A program made the translations under genes and the position numbers. The notes below the pieces were generated by a model that worked only from the letters and a program-made list of their open reading frames with translations, ran no database searches and had not been told where the DNA came from. DNA of 64,000 bases from Collimonas sp. OK412 (GTDB lineage: Bacteria; Pseudomonadota; Gammaproteobacteria; Burkholderiales; Burkholderiaceae_D): the NCBI RefSeq assembly GCF_900112135.1, contig NZ_FOLC01000005.1:206317-270316 (forward strand), read 5' to 3'. Below, in pieces: positions 1-9,723 of the stretch. Each line of letters starts with the position of its first letter. Positions within the stretch are counted from its first letter, which is position 1.

Positions 1-1019
<1,019 letters not shown>

Positions 1020-1226
1020 ATGGCGCAATGTCCCGCCTGCCGGCAACAGTTCTCCTGCGGCGCCAGCCAGCATGCGAGCCAGCCCTGCTGGTGCAGCCGC
1101 GTGCCGTCGCTGGCCGGGGCCAGCCTCACGGCGGCAGGATGTTATTGCCCGGATTGCCTGCAGCGCCTGCTGCGGCACGAACAAAAACAGAAACAGGAAC
1201 CGGCCGCAGGAAAAACCTCCCCCTAA
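1020..1226 (+). CDS. Small cysteine-rich CWC-type protein
   Basis: A 68-residue protein starting MAQCPACRQQFSC. It carries clustered cysteines in the pattern CPxC, FxC, PCWC and CYCPDCL, which matches the Cys-rich CWC family of small probable metal-binding proteins with unknown role. It is too short and too regularly Cys-spaced to be chance, and a longer in-frame extension upstream would run through the palindromic element, so the ATG at 1020 is preferred. It ends three bases before the convergent SPOR gene. Its function is unknown; zinc or iron binding is inference from the cysteines. Confidence 0.75.
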   Translation: MAQCPACRQQFSCGASQHASQPCWCSRVPSLAGASLTAAGCYCPDCLQRLLRHEQKQKQEPAAGKTSP

Positions 1227-1229
1227 GGA

Positions 1230-1922
1230 CTAAGGGCAGCTGCGCACTTCCTGGGCAGGAAAATCCAGCTTGATCTTGTCGAAGGCAAGCTTGGCGTCGC
1301 CGCCCAGGTCGCGCAGCTGGAACGCCACCTTGCTGGAACTGACGCTGCGCGTGCCGACCTTGGCGCCGCTCAAGCCGCGCTTGGCCAGGCTGGCGACCTG
1401 CTTTTGCGCCGCTTCGTCGGTCTTGAAAATGCCCAGTGAAATGCCATAGCGCAGCGGACTCGAATCCTGGATCACGAAAAAGTCGCTGATCCCCAGCCGG
1501 CGCACCTCGTCGGCCTTGGCGTCGGCCGCTTCCTTGCTGCCCAGCGACGGCAGGTAGACCATGTGGCTAGCCACTTCCTGGGTTTCACGGCGGACAAATT
1601 TGACGGCCGGCACGCGTTCCGCCAGCTGGCTCGAAAAACGCCGCGCTTCGGCCGCGGTGAAATTGCCGACTTCGGTGCAGGCCACCGGCGCCAGTTCAGC
1701 GGCCGTGGGCGCCGGCGCCAGCGCGGCGCTGGCGAGCGAGGCAACCGCTGCCGGAGCCGTAACATTCTCGGCCGCGGTCATGCGGATCTTGTCCGGCTGC
1801 AGCTGCCTGCCGATGCGCGCCGGCTCCCTGCCGTCGCTGTAGAGCGCGCCGAGATAGCCTTTTTGCATGGCAAACAAGGCGGCATTCGCCAATAACAACA
1901 GCCAGAAAATTATTTTCAACAT
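1230..1922 (-). CDS. SPOR domain-containing membrane-anchored protein
   Basis: A 230-residue protein with an N-terminal membrane anchor (about residues 3-20, rich in Leu and Ala) and a long Ala/Pro-rich linker. A SPOR-like domain sits around residues 110-190, with MVYLPSLGSKEAADAKADEV followed by a second beta-alpha unit near YGISLGIFKTDEAAQ. SPOR domains bind denuded peptidoglycan glycans, often at the division site, so a periplasmic cell-envelope role is inferred. It follows coaX by three bases and birA before that, an arrangement common in Burkholderiales. It is probably co-transcribed with both. Confidence 0.88.
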   Translation of the reverse strand: MLKIIFWLLLLANAALFAMQKGYLGALYSDGREPARIGRQLQPDKIRMTAAENVTAPAAVASLASAALAPAPTAAELAPVACTEVGNFTAAEARRFSSQLAERVPAVKFVRRETQEVASHMVYLPSLGSKEAADAKADEVRRLGISDFFVIQDSSPLRYGISLGIFKTDEAAQKQVASLAKRGLSGAKVGTRSVSSSKVAFQLRDLGGDAKLAFDKIKLDFPAQEVRSCP

Positions 1923-1925
1923 AGC

Positions 1926-2693
1926 TTAAAGAGTTGCCGCGGCAGTTTGTAAACCGATCAATACCAGATTATCAACTGTTTCGTGGGCGATGGACAGGTA
2001 GGGCGCCACCAGCGCCGCCGAACCGCCGGCCACGACACAAAGTATATGCGCGCCAGATTGCCGGCCGAGCAACGCAAAGGCCCGTTCGATGGCGCCGACC
2101 TGGGCGTTGATGCAGCCGCTGATGATGGCGTCGTCGGTGTTGTCGGCAAACAGCGTGTTGACTTGCACATGGTCCGTCACATGCGGCAATCGCGCGGTGC
2201 TGCGCGCCAGCGAGGTCGCCATCAAGCCCAGCCCCGGCAGTATCATGCCGCCGCTGAACACGCCGTCGGCGCTGACCGCATCGATGGTGGTCGCCGTGCC
2301 GCAGGTGGCGACCAGCAGGGTCTGCTGCGGAAACAGGCGTTGCGCGCCGAGCGCTGCGGCAAAGCGGTCGCATCCGAGCTGCGCCGGGTCGCGGTAAGCG
2401 TTGCGCAGGCCGGCCAGCTGCGGCAGCGAAACAAACCAGTGGGGCCGCACGGCGGCGCCGAAAACCGTCTCCAGCAGCGTCTGCAGGCGCTCTTGCACAT
2501 GTTCGCCAGCAACGTTCGAAACCAGTATGCGCGTCACCGCCAGCTTGCGCCAGCGTTCGCTCAGCGCCGCAAGTTCGCCCAGCGCCGCCGAACCGCTGTC
2601 GAGCCACGCGCCCGCCAGGTCGCCTGGCTGCGGCATGGCCGTAAGCACCCATTTGATGCGGGTATTGCCGACATCGATCAACAGCATGCCCAT
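1926..2693 (-). CDS. coaX: Type III pantothenate kinase
   Basis: CoaX phosphorylates pantothenate, the first step of coenzyme A synthesis, in the cytoplasm. The 255-residue product shows the ASKHA phosphate loop LLIDVGNTRIKW at the N-terminus, GCDRFAAALGA near residue 105, the CGTATTIDAV loop near residue 130 and GGMILPG. Length is typical of the family. The gene begins three bases after the birA stop and is followed three bases later by the SPOR gene, so the three form one minus-strand operon. Confidence 0.96.
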   Translation of the reverse strand: MGMLLIDVGNTRIKWVLTAMPQPGDLAGAWLDSGSAALGELAALSERWRKLAVTRILVSNVAGEHVQERLQTLLETVFGAAVRPHWFVSLPQLAGLRNAYRDPAQLGCDRFAAALGAQRLFPQQTLLVATCGTATTIDAVSADGVFSGGMILPGLGLMATSLARSTARLPHVTDHVQVNTLFADNTDDAIISGCINAQVGAIERAFALLGRQSGAHILCVVAGGSAALVAPYLSIAHETVDNLVLIGLQTAAATL

Positions 2694-2696
2694 GGT

Positions 2697-3539
2697 TCAG
2701 TCTTCCTTCGGCCGCAATGAAATGTCGCCGGCCATGATCGCAATCGGGCTGCTGCCGCCATCGGTTTGCAGCAGCAGGCGTCCGATCTGGTCGATGCCCA
2801 GCGCGCGGCCTTCATGCAGCGTCTTGCCCTGGTCCAGGATCAGCACCTGCTGGCCGGCAAACGCATGCAGCCGGTTCCAGCGCTCGACGAAAGCCGCCAG
2901 GCCGGCGTTTTCGAATTGCCGCATGGTCTGCGCCAGCGCGCTGAGCAGCGATCCAAGCAGCAGGTCGCGGTCCTGCGCCGCCGCCGCCGGCAGGCTGGCG
3001 GTGCGGCGCCCGATCTGTTCCTGCAGCTGTTCCGGCATGGCGAGATTGATGCCGATGCCGACCACCGCCCATAGCTGCTGGTCCGGCGCGGTCGCGGTTT
3101 CGATCAGGATGCCGGCCAGCTTGCGGCCGCCTTGCAAGACATCGTTCGGCCATTTCAGCTGGACCTCGACGCCGAAATCGGCCAGGGTCTCGGCAATCGC
3201 CACGCCCACCGCCAGCGGCAGGCCGACCAGCGTTTGCAACGGCGCGGCAAACGGCCAGGCCAGCGAAAACGTCAGCGCCGCCGACGGCGCCGTCAGCCAC
3301 GCGCGGCCGGCGCGGCCGCGGCCGGCAGTCTGCGTCTGCGCCGCCAGCAAGGTCGGCGCGCCGAGCGCCCTGGAGCGGTCACCGCTGGCGACGCGCGCCA
3401 GCAGGTCAGCATTGGTGGAGCCGGTCTCGGCCACTACCTCGACCTGGCACTGTTCAGCGTGGTAGCCGGCAAATGCGGTGATGCGGGCGGCCGACAAATG
3501 GCTCGCGGGCGAAATTGGTGCAATAAATTGGACAGTCAT
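2697..3539 (-). CDS. birA: Biotin-[acetyl-CoA-carboxylase] ligase, without HTH domain
   Basis: BirA activates biotin to biotinyl-AMP and attaches it to the BCCP subunit of acetyl-CoA carboxylase. The product has the biotin-binding loop GRGRAGRAW, the catalytic KWPNDV motif and the C-terminal SH3-like part (EGRALGIDQIGRLLLQ). The N-terminal winged-helix repressor domain of E. coli BirA is missing, so this is a monofunctional class I ligase that cannot repress the bio operon directly. I chose the ATG at 3537-3539 (MTVQFIAPIS); the frame stays open to 3599, which would add 20 residues unlike the family. Confidence 0.93.
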   Translation of the reverse strand: MTVQFIAPISPASHLSAARITAFAGYHAEQCQVEVVAETGSTNADLLARVASGDRSRALGAPTLLAAQTQTAGRGRAGRAWLTAPSAALTFSLAWPFAAPLQTLVGLPLAVGVAIAETLADFGVEVQLKWPNDVLQGGRKLAGILIETATAPDQQLWAVVGIGINLAMPEQLQEQIGRRTASLPAAAAQDRDLLLGSLLSALAQTMRQFENAGLAAFVERWNRLHAFAGQQVLILDQGKTLHEGRALGIDQIGRLLLQTDGGSSPIAIMAGDISLRPKED

Positions 3540-3746
3540 GCCGCGCATTGTAGCGGGAGTTATGCCGGAATGCGGCTCGCCATGCGCGGGATTCCCCATG
3601 AAAACACAATAAAAAACAACGGCGCCGCTAATCCGTATGGCATATTTCTCTGGAAACCGTTAAATCGCTTATCCGAGCGGCGTTTCCGGCCGGGTTTTAT
3701 CACTGCCGTAATAGTCTGGAAAGCAATTCTCCCTTAAACTGACACG

Positions 3747-4871
3747 ATGCCGAACCCAGATTCCACTACTCCTGTTCTCGATCTTAAAGATGGCAGCCTG
3801 GTAGCCGCCCGCGGCAACTGGCAGGTGCATGCCTTGACGCAGCCGGGGGTGATCTGGGAATTGCAGGCCAAGCTGAGAAAACTGGGCGGGAAAAACGACG
3901 CATTGCGCTGGGATTTGTCGGGGATCGGCACGCTGGACCATATCGGCGCGCAATTCCTGTGGAACGCATGGGGCAAAACCCGGCCCAGGCAACTGACCTT
4001 GGCGCCGCAGCACCGCGATTTTTTCCAGCGCCTGGCCAGCGCCGGCACCCTGGCATTACCGCCCAAGCCGCCGCGCCGCCGCCTGTTCAACGTGATCTAC
4101 GACATCGGCGCCGAGATGCTGGAGCATGTGTCCGGCTTTATCACCCTGCTGGGACAACTGGTGCTGGATTTCCTGCGCATGGTGCGCGCGCCGCAGCGGG
4201 CGCCGTGGAAAGAGATTTCCGCCAACGTCTACCACGTCGGCTACCAGGCGCTGGGAATTACGGCGCTGGTCGGCTTCCTGATCGGCGTGGTGCTGTCGTT
4301 CCTGTCGGCACAGCAATTGCATACCTTTGGCGGCGATATCTACCTGGTGAACATCCTCGGCATGAGCATTATCCGCGAACTGGGGCCGTTGCTGGCGGCG
4401 ATCCTGGTGGCCGGCCGCTCCGGCTCGGCGATCACCGCACAGCTGGGCGTGATGCGCGTGACCGAAGAACTCGACGCGATGCTGGTGATGGGCTTGCCGC
4501 ACGGCTTCCGGCTGATCTTGCCGCGCGTGCTGGCGTTGCTGGTGGCGATGCCCTTGCTGGTCATCTGGACCGACGCCATCGCGCTGTTGGGCGGGATGGT
4601 CGCCGCGCAGTTGCAGCTGGGTTTGTCGCCGACTTATTTCCTGCAGCAGTTGCCGAACGCAGTGCCGCTGCCCAATTACCTGATCGGCCTCGGCAAAGGC
4701 GCGGTGTTCGGCGGCCTGATTGCGATGGTGGCCTGTTATTTCGGCCTGCGCATCGAACCGAATACGGAAAGCCTGGGGCACGGCACCACCACCTCGGTGG
4801 TGACCGCCATCACCATCGTGATCGTGGCCGATGCGGTGTTTGCGATCATTTTCAGCGGCGTGGGATTCTGA
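3747..4871 (+). CDS. mlaE: STAS-MlaE fusion, lipid ABC transporter permease
   Basis: The 374-residue protein has an N-terminal region of about 110 residues resembling a STAS domain (LRWDLSGIGTLDHIGAQFLW), followed by a full MlaE permease with about five membrane segments and the conserved LLAAILVAGRSGSAITAQLG region. MlaE permeases move phospholipid or other lipid between the inner membrane and an MCE protein. In E. coli the STAS subunit MlaB is separate; here it appears fused to the permease. It overlaps the ATPase gene by one base (TGATG). The substrate cannot be told from sequence. Confidence 0.92.
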   Translation: MPNPDSTTPVLDLKDGSLVAARGNWQVHALTQPGVIWELQAKLRKLGGKNDALRWDLSGIGTLDHIGAQFLWNAWGKTRPRQLTLAPQHRDFFQRLASAGTLALPPKPPRRRLFNVIYDIGAEMLEHVSGFITLLGQLVLDFLRMVRAPQRAPWKEISANVYHVGYQALGITALVGFLIGVVLSFLSAQQLHTFGGDIYLVNILGMSIIRELGPLLAAILVAGRSGSAITAQLGVMRVTEELDAMLVMGLPHGFRLILPRVLALLVAMPLLVIWTDAIALLGGMVAAQLQLGLSPTYFLQQLPNAVPLPNYLIGLGKGAVFGGLIAMVACYFGLRIEPNTESLGHGTTTSVVTAITIVIVADAVFAIIFSGVGF

Positions 4872-5641
4872 TGGCCGAGCACGTACCCATCATCGAGGTC
4901 GACAAGCTCTGGACCCAGTTCGGCCAGGCGGTGATCCACCAGGACCTGGACCTGCGCATAGAAGCCGGCGAGATCGTCGGCCTGGTGGGCGGTTCCGGTT
5001 CCGGCAAGACCACGCTGGTGCGCCAGATACTCGGGCTGAACCGGCCGACCAAGGGCAAGGTGACGGTGTTCGGCACCGATATCAGCCAGGCCGATGTCGA
5101 CCAGATGTACGCGCTGCAAAACCGCTGGGGCATGCTGTTCCAGCAGGGCGCTCTGTTTTCGGCGCTGACCGTGCTCGACAACGTGGCGCTGCCGATGCGC
5201 GAGTTGCGCGCCTTGCCGGACCGGCTGATCCGGGACGCCGCCCTGCTCAAGCTGCAGATGGCCGGCATCGGCCCTGAACATGCGCTGAAAATGCCGTCCG
5301 ACCTGTCCGGCGGCATGATCAAGCGGGTGGCCCTGGCGCGTGCGCTGGCGCTGGAACCGGAACTGCTGTTTCTCGACGAACCGACGGCCGGGCTCGATCC
5401 GGCATCGTCGGCCGCTTTTATCGAGCTGATCCGTTCGCTGCACAAGGACATGCGCCTGACGGTAGTGATGATCACCCACGACCTGGAGCCGCTGCTGGCA
5501 TTGTCGACCAAGATCGCGGTGCTGGCGGACAAGCATGTGATCGCCTACGACACGCCGGAGCGCGTGATGAAAGTGCGGCATCCGTTCATCGAAACATTTT
5601 TTCTTACTGCTAACCGTTTTGAGCATGAAACTTGCGGATAA
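4871..5641 (+). CDS. mlaF: MlaF-type ATP-binding protein of lipid ABC transporter
   Basis: A 256-residue ABC ATPase powering the permease encoded just upstream. It has Walker A GGSGSGKTTL near residue 38, the signature LSGGMIKRVALARAL, Walker B LLFLDEPTAGLDP and the H-loop MITHDL. The LSGGM signature is usual in the Mla group. It sits in a permease-ATPase-MCE-lipoprotein order with short gaps, so it is part of a four-gene transport operon. Direction of transport cannot be inferred here. Confidence 0.95.
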   Translation: MAEHVPIIEVDKLWTQFGQAVIHQDLDLRIEAGEIVGLVGGSGSGKTTLVRQILGLNRPTKGKVTVFGTDISQADVDQMYALQNRWGMLFQQGALFSALTVLDNVALPMRELRALPDRLIRDAALLKLQMAGIGPEHALKMPSDLSGGMIKRVALARALALEPELLFLDEPTAGLDPASSAAFIELIRSLHKDMRLTVVMITHDLEPLLALSTKIAVLADKHVIAYDTPERVMKVRHPFIETFFLTANRFEHETCG

Positions 5642-5668
5642 ATGCAGAAAGCGTAAATAGGAAGTCTT

Positions 5669-6616
5669 ATGGAAAATAAAGCGCATGCCCTGATCGCCGG
5701 ACTGTTCACGGTGGCCTTGCTGATCGCGGCGCTGTTCGGCGTCATGTGGTTCAACAGCGACCGGGTGGAACGGATTCCTTACCAAATCGCCACCAAGCTG
5801 TCGGTGCCGGGCCTCAATCCGCAAGCCGACGTGCGTTACCGCGGCCTGGATGCCGGCAAGGTCGACACCATCACCTTCGATCCGAAATCGCCGGGGCAGA
5901 TCCTGATCAAGATCAAGGTCAATCCGGATACGCCGATGACGCAGTCCACCTTCGCCACCCTGGGCTACCAGGGCGTGACCGGGATCGCCTATATCCAGCT
6001 CGACGACGACGGCAGCAAGCCGCTCAAGCTCGACAGCAGCAAGCAGCACCTGGCGCGCATAGAACTGCGGCCGAGCCTGTTCGACAACCTGCAGAGCAAG
6101 GGCGCGGTGATTCTGTCGCGCGCCAACGATACGGTGGAAAGACTGAACAGCCTGCTCGATCCCGAGAACCAGAAAACCATGGTGAAAGCGTTCAGCGACG
6201 TCAGCAAGACCGTCAACGAATACCAGGGCATCCCGCAGCAGCTGCAGCCGACCCTGAACCAGCTGCCGGCCCTGACCAGCCAGCTAAACCAGGCGCTGGC
6301 CTCGGTCACGGCGCTGTCCAACAACATGATGGTGCTCAGCAAGAACCTCAACACCTTGACCGCCAGCCTGCAAGGACCGGACGGCGCTGTCGCCAACCTG
6401 GCCGGGGCGGTGCAGAATATCGGCTCGGTCGCCAATGGCGTCGAATACGATACGCTGCCGCGTTTCAATGTGCTGACCACGGAAGCGCGCTCGTCGATGC
6501 GCAGCCTGAACCAGACCCTGGACCATCTCAACCAGCAGCCGCAAAGCATCCTGTTCGGCAGCAAGCCGCTGCCTCCCGGACCCGGCGAAGCGGGTTTTGT
6601 CGCCCCAGGAAAATAA
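5669..6616 (+). CDS. mlaD: MlaD/MCE domain periplasmic lipid-binding protein
   Basis: A 315-residue protein with an N-terminal membrane anchor (residues about 7-27, ALIAGLFTVALLIAALFGVM) and one MCE domain (about residues 40-120, GLNPQADVRYRGLDAGKVD). A long helical region follows (about 140-290), ending in a Pro-rich tail. MCE proteins form hexameric rings or tubes bridging the periplasm and carry lipids to or from the MlaE permease. The extra C-terminal helices make it longer than E. coli MlaD, closer to PqiB/LetB-like architecture with a single MCE unit. The ribosome site TAGGAAG precedes the ATG. Confidence 0.92.
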   Translation: MENKAHALIAGLFTVALLIAALFGVMWFNSDRVERIPYQIATKLSVPGLNPQADVRYRGLDAGKVDTITFDPKSPGQILIKIKVNPDTPMTQSTFATLGYQGVTGIAYIQLDDDGSKPLKLDSSKQHLARIELRPSLFDNLQSKGAVILSRANDTVERLNSLLDPENQKTMVKAFSDVSKTVNEYQGIPQQLQPTLNQLPALTSQLNQALASVTALSNNMMVLSKNLNTLTASLQGPDGAVANLAGAVQNIGSVANGVEYDTLPRFNVLTTEARSSMRSLNQTLDHLNQQPQSILFGSKPLPPGPGEAGFVAPGK

Positions 6617-6667
6617 ACATTCGCGCGGCAAAGATCGCACTCTGCCGCCAACCGATTAAGGCATGCC

Positions 6668-7270
6668 ATGACCGCTATCTTGAAAACCCTGTCGTCGTTC
6701 CTTGCGCTTGCCCTGGTCGCGGGCTGCGCCAGCAAGGTCGACGCGCCGACCCAATACGACCTCGGCCTGCTGCCTCCCGCAGCCGCGACCGCCGCCCCAG
6801 CCTTGCCCGCTGTCAGCGTGGCCGATGTCAATGCGCCGGCCTGGCTGGACAACAACATGATGTATTTCCGCCTGGCCTACGCCAACCAGCTGCAGCCCCG
6901 GCCATACGCCGCCAGCCGCTGGACCATGCCACCGGCGCAGCTGTTCCAGCAGCGCCTGAAATCGCGCCTGGCCCAGGCTGGCGGCACGGTGCTGGCGATG
7001 TCGGACGCCGCGCTGAATATTCCTTTGCTGCGCATCGACATGGATGATTTCACGCAAACCTTCGATACTCCCTCGCACAGCCTGGCGACGCTGCAGGTAC
7101 GGGCTTCGCTGTTCAACGGCCGCACGCTGCTGGCGCAAAAGAGCTTCAGCCGCCAGGCCGCGACTCCCAGCGCCGACGCCGCCGGCGCCGCCAGCGCTTT
7201 CGTGGCGGCCAATGACGGCGTGATCGATGAGCTGATGAGCTGGCTGGCGACAGTGGCACCGAAAAAATAA
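6668..7270 (+). CDS. ABC-type transport auxiliary lipoprotein (PqiC-like)
   Basis: A 200-residue protein with a lipoprotein signal peptide: hydrophobic stretch SFLALALVAGCASK with the lipobox Cys near residue 19. The rest matches the family of outer-membrane auxiliary lipoproteins that accompany MCE/MlaE operons (PqiC, YrbD-associated), typified by MYFRLAYANQLQPRPYAASR. It probably anchors the MCE protein to the outer membrane. The stop overlaps the VanZ start (TAATG), so translation is probably coupled. Confidence 0.88.
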   Translation: MTAILKTLSSFLALALVAGCASKVDAPTQYDLGLLPPAAATAAPALPAVSVADVNAPAWLDNNMMYFRLAYANQLQPRPYAASRWTMPPAQLFQQRLKSRLAQAGGTVLAMSDAALNIPLLRIDMDDFTQTFDTPSHSLATLQVRASLFNGRTLLAQKSFSRQAATPSADAAGAASAFVAANDGVIDELMSWLATVAPKK

Positions 7271-8439
7271 TGACGCAACAAGCAACCGTTTCAAATTCTT
7301 CAGCCGCGTCGTCGTTTGCCCGCGTCAGCCTGCTGATCTACCTGCTGCTGATCATCTACGCCAGCTGGTATCCGTTTGCCGGCTGGCGCGACCTCGGCCT
7401 GACCGCCTTCGCCTACCTGGGCGCGCCGCTGCCGCATTACTGGACCGTGTTCGATGTCTGGACCAATATCGCCGGCTACCTGCCGCTAGGCATGCTGATG
7501 GTGCTGTCGTTGCCGCGCTCGCGCCGCTGGTCGCCGTACTGGTCGGTATTGCTGGCGACCCTGGCCGGCATCCTGGTCTCGGGCGCCATGGAGGCGGTGC
7601 AGACCTTCCTGCCGACCCGCGTCGCCTCCAACCTGGACCTGATGACCAACAGCGCCGGCGCCTTTCTCGGCGCGGTGCTGGGCGTCATCCTGCGACCGCG
7701 CTTCGGCCCCGACAGCCGCTTGCTGCAACTGCGCGAGCACTGGTTCAACCGTGAAGCCAGCCAGGGCATGGTGGTGGTCGCGCTGTGGCCGCTGGCGCAG
7801 ATTTATCCGCTCAGCCACCTGTTCGGCTTCGGCCAGTTCACCTCCATGCTGTCGACCTGGCTATCCGACTTGCTGGAACAGCCGATCGACCTGCAAGCCT
7901 GGCTGACCAACGATATCCAGTTCAGCGCCGACCAGTACTGGCTGACCGAGACCATCATCACCGCCTGCGGCCTGACCGGGGCCGCCCTGACCTTCCTGAT
8001 CCTGCTGCGCCAGCAGGCGCCGAAATTGCCGCTGACCTTGCTGCTGGTGTTTCTCACGCTGATGACCAAGATCCTGGCGACGGCGCTGCTGTTCGCGCCC
8101 GACAACGCCTTCGTCTGGCTGACCCCCGGCTCATTCGGCGGCCTGCTGATCGGCGGCCTCATGCTGAGCGGCCTGGCCTATGCGCCGCAGCTGGCGCAAC
8201 GGCGCCTGGCCGGGCTGACCCTGGCCATATCGCTGTTGCTGGTCAATGTCATGCCGGACAATCCGTATTACACCGAAACCGTGCAAACCTGGTCGCAGGG
8301 GAAATTCCTGAACTTCAACGGCGTCGCCCAGTTCCTGGCCCTGCTGTGGCCGTTCTGCACGCTGTGGTTCCTGTTCCATCCGATGCACAAGCGGCGCCGC
8401 GAGCTGGCGCAGCGCGACTCGCGGCAGCCCCGCTCCTGA
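7270..8439 (+). CDS. VanZ family polytopic membrane protein
   Basis: A 389-residue inner-membrane protein with a VanZ domain at about residues 15-145: DVWTNIAGYLPLGML followed by SGAMEAVQTFLPTRVASNLD and a Gly/Ala-rich membrane helix. The C-terminal half adds roughly five or six more membrane segments of unknown function. VanZ proteins are linked to teicoplanin resistance in Gram-positives, but their role in Proteobacteria is unknown. It is translationally coupled to the lipid-transport operon, which suggests an envelope-related function. That link is inference. Confidence 0.88.
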   Translation: MTQQATVSNSSAASSFARVSLLIYLLLIIYASWYPFAGWRDLGLTAFAYLGAPLPHYWTVFDVWTNIAGYLPLGMLMVLSLPRSRRWSPYWSVLLATLAGILVSGAMEAVQTFLPTRVASNLDLMTNSAGAFLGAVLGVILRPRFGPDSRLLQLREHWFNREASQGMVVVALWPLAQIYPLSHLFGFGQFTSMLSTWLSDLLEQPIDLQAWLTNDIQFSADQYWLTETIITACGLTGAALTFLILLRQQAPKLPLTLLLVFLTLMTKILATALLFAPDNAFVWLTPGSFGGLLIGGLMLSGLAYAPQLAQRRLAGLTLAISLLLVNVMPDNPYYTETVQTWSQGKFLNFNGVAQFLALLWPFCTLWFLFHPMHKRRRELAQRDSRQPRS

Positions 8440-8501
8440 AATCAAAATGGCGGCGGTGTATGATTCCCGTCTGTATTGGTCAACTATTCCAGAATCCTGC
8501 C

Positions 8502-8822
8502 ATGAGCGATAAGCCGTTTTACGAACACCACGTATTTTTTTGCCTGAACCAGCGCGAACCGGGCGAACGCGTCTGCTGCGCCAACGCCGGGGCCCAGGCC
8601 GCGCAGGAGCATGCCAAGCGCCGCGTCAAGCAGCTCGGCCTGGCCGGCGAAGGCAAGGTGCGGATCAACAAGGCCGGCTGCCTCGAACGCTGCGAAGAGG
8701 GGCCGGCGCTGGTGATTTATCCTGAAGGCGTCTGGTACACCTACGTCGACAATGAAGACATCGACGAAATCATCGATGTCCATATCGTCGGCGGCAAGAT
8801 TGTCGAACGCCTCAAAATCTAA
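8502..8822 (+). CDS. (2Fe-2S) ferredoxin domain protein
   Basis: A 106-residue thioredoxin-like [2Fe-2S] ferredoxin. The cluster ligands are likely FFCLNQR (Cys14), the VCC pair (Cys25/26), and GCLERC near residue 60, matching the C-x(10-12)-C ... C-x3-C pattern of the Shethna/NuoE-like group. It is a soluble electron carrier whose partner is unknown. It lies 62 bases after the VanZ gene and is probably in the same transcript or starts its own; no promoter was clear. Confidence 0.92.
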   Translation: MSDKPFYEHHVFFCLNQREPGERVCCANAGAQAAQEHAKRRVKQLGLAGEGKVRINKAGCLERCEEGPALVIYPEGVWYTYVDNEDIDEIIDVHIVGGKIVERLKI

Positions 8823-8864
8823 GCAACACGCATTCCGTCGCCATCACTCAGAACCATCAATGCA

Positions 8865-9500
8865 ATGAACGCCCAAACGCTTCCCTTTTTCATCGCCGGC
8901 GCTGTCGGCCAGCTCGAATGCGCGCTAGACCTGCCCGATCCTTCAACCTTCGCCGCGCCGCGCGGCCTGGCGCTGGTGGCGCATCCCCATCCGCTGTTCG
9001 GCGGCACCATGGACAACAAGGTAGTGCATACGCTGGCGCGCGGTTTCCTGGCGCTGGGTTATGCCACGGTGCGCATGAATTTCCGCGGCGTCGGCAAATC
9101 CGAAGGCGTGCATGACGAAGGGCGCGGCGAAACCGACGATATGGCGCTGCTGCTGGCCCACATGCGCCAGCAGTATCCCGGCCTGCCGCTGGTGCTCGGC
9201 GGATTCTCGTTCGGCACTTTCGTCCAGGCGCAATTGCAGCAGCGCCTGAGCCAGGCCGGCACGCCGGCCGACCGGCTGGTGCTGGTCGGCACCGCCGCCG
9301 GCAAATGGCCGATGCCGACCGTGCCGGCCGACACCATCCTGATCCACGGCGAGCTGGACGATACGATTCCGCTCGCTGCCGTATTCGAATGGGCGCGTCC
9401 GCAAGACATCCCGGTAATCGTGATTCCCGGCGCCGATCATTTTTTTCATCGCCGGCTGCAACATATCAAGAATCTCATGGTCGAAATGTGGCGTCGCTAA
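8865..9500 (+). CDS. Alpha/beta hydrolase (COG2945-type)
   Basis: A 211-residue cytoplasmic alpha/beta hydrolase. The nucleophile elbow is GFSFG (Ser near residue 110), the acid is in HGELDDTIP and the catalytic His in PGADHFFH. The N-terminal segment HPHPLFGGTMDNKVV and the MNFRGVGKS motif are typical of the small COG2945 esterase group. The substrate is unknown. It follows the ferredoxin by 42 bases. The stop lies in a short hairpin (GCGTC/GACGC) that lacks a convincing T-run. Confidence 0.9.
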   Translation: MNAQTLPFFIAGAVGQLECALDLPDPSTFAAPRGLALVAHPHPLFGGTMDNKVVHTLARGFLALGYATVRMNFRGVGKSEGVHDEGRGETDDMALLLAHMRQQYPGLPLVLGGFSFGTFVQAQLQQRLSQAGTPADRLVLVGTAAGKWPMPTVPADTILIHGELDDTIPLAAVFEWARPQDIPVIVIPGADHFFHRRLQHIKNLMVEMWRR

Positions 9501-9569
9501 AAGACGCGGTTTAAAGACGATGCAAGCATGCTGGCATAGTGTTTAAGCCGTCCGGGGAGGCAGTGGGGC

Positions 9570-9575
9570 TATAAT
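9570..9575 (+). promoter_or_regulatory. Possible -10 element (TATAAT) before the PBP5 gene
   Basis: A perfect TATAAT stands in the 223-base gap between the esterase and the carboxypeptidase gene. There is no good -35 hexamer at 16-18 bases, so this is only a weak promoter call. It would give a leader of about 140 bases for the carboxypeptidase transcript. Confidence 0.35.
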
Positions 9576-9723
9576 TCTGTCGGCATGGTTGTATGCGGTT
9601 GTTTGCTTGCCGCCTCCGCTTACGCATTTTTCAACCCCTTAAGCAGATAAAGTTGCTCATCGTCTACACCAGTTGTTCACATGATGCAGCTCTATCGCTA
9701 CTGATTTCATTACTCGATACTCC

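Noticed and set aside
3540..3599. 20-residue N-terminal extension of BirA
   Set aside because: The added residues do not resemble the HTH domain or any ligase N-terminus, and MTVQFIAPIS starts closer to the conserved domain.
4736..6049. 437-codon minus-strand ORF across the lipid-transport operon
   Set aside because: It lies opposite well-recognised MlaE, MlaF and MlaD genes, is rich in His, Arg and Gln as antisense frames of GC-rich genes are, and matches no family.
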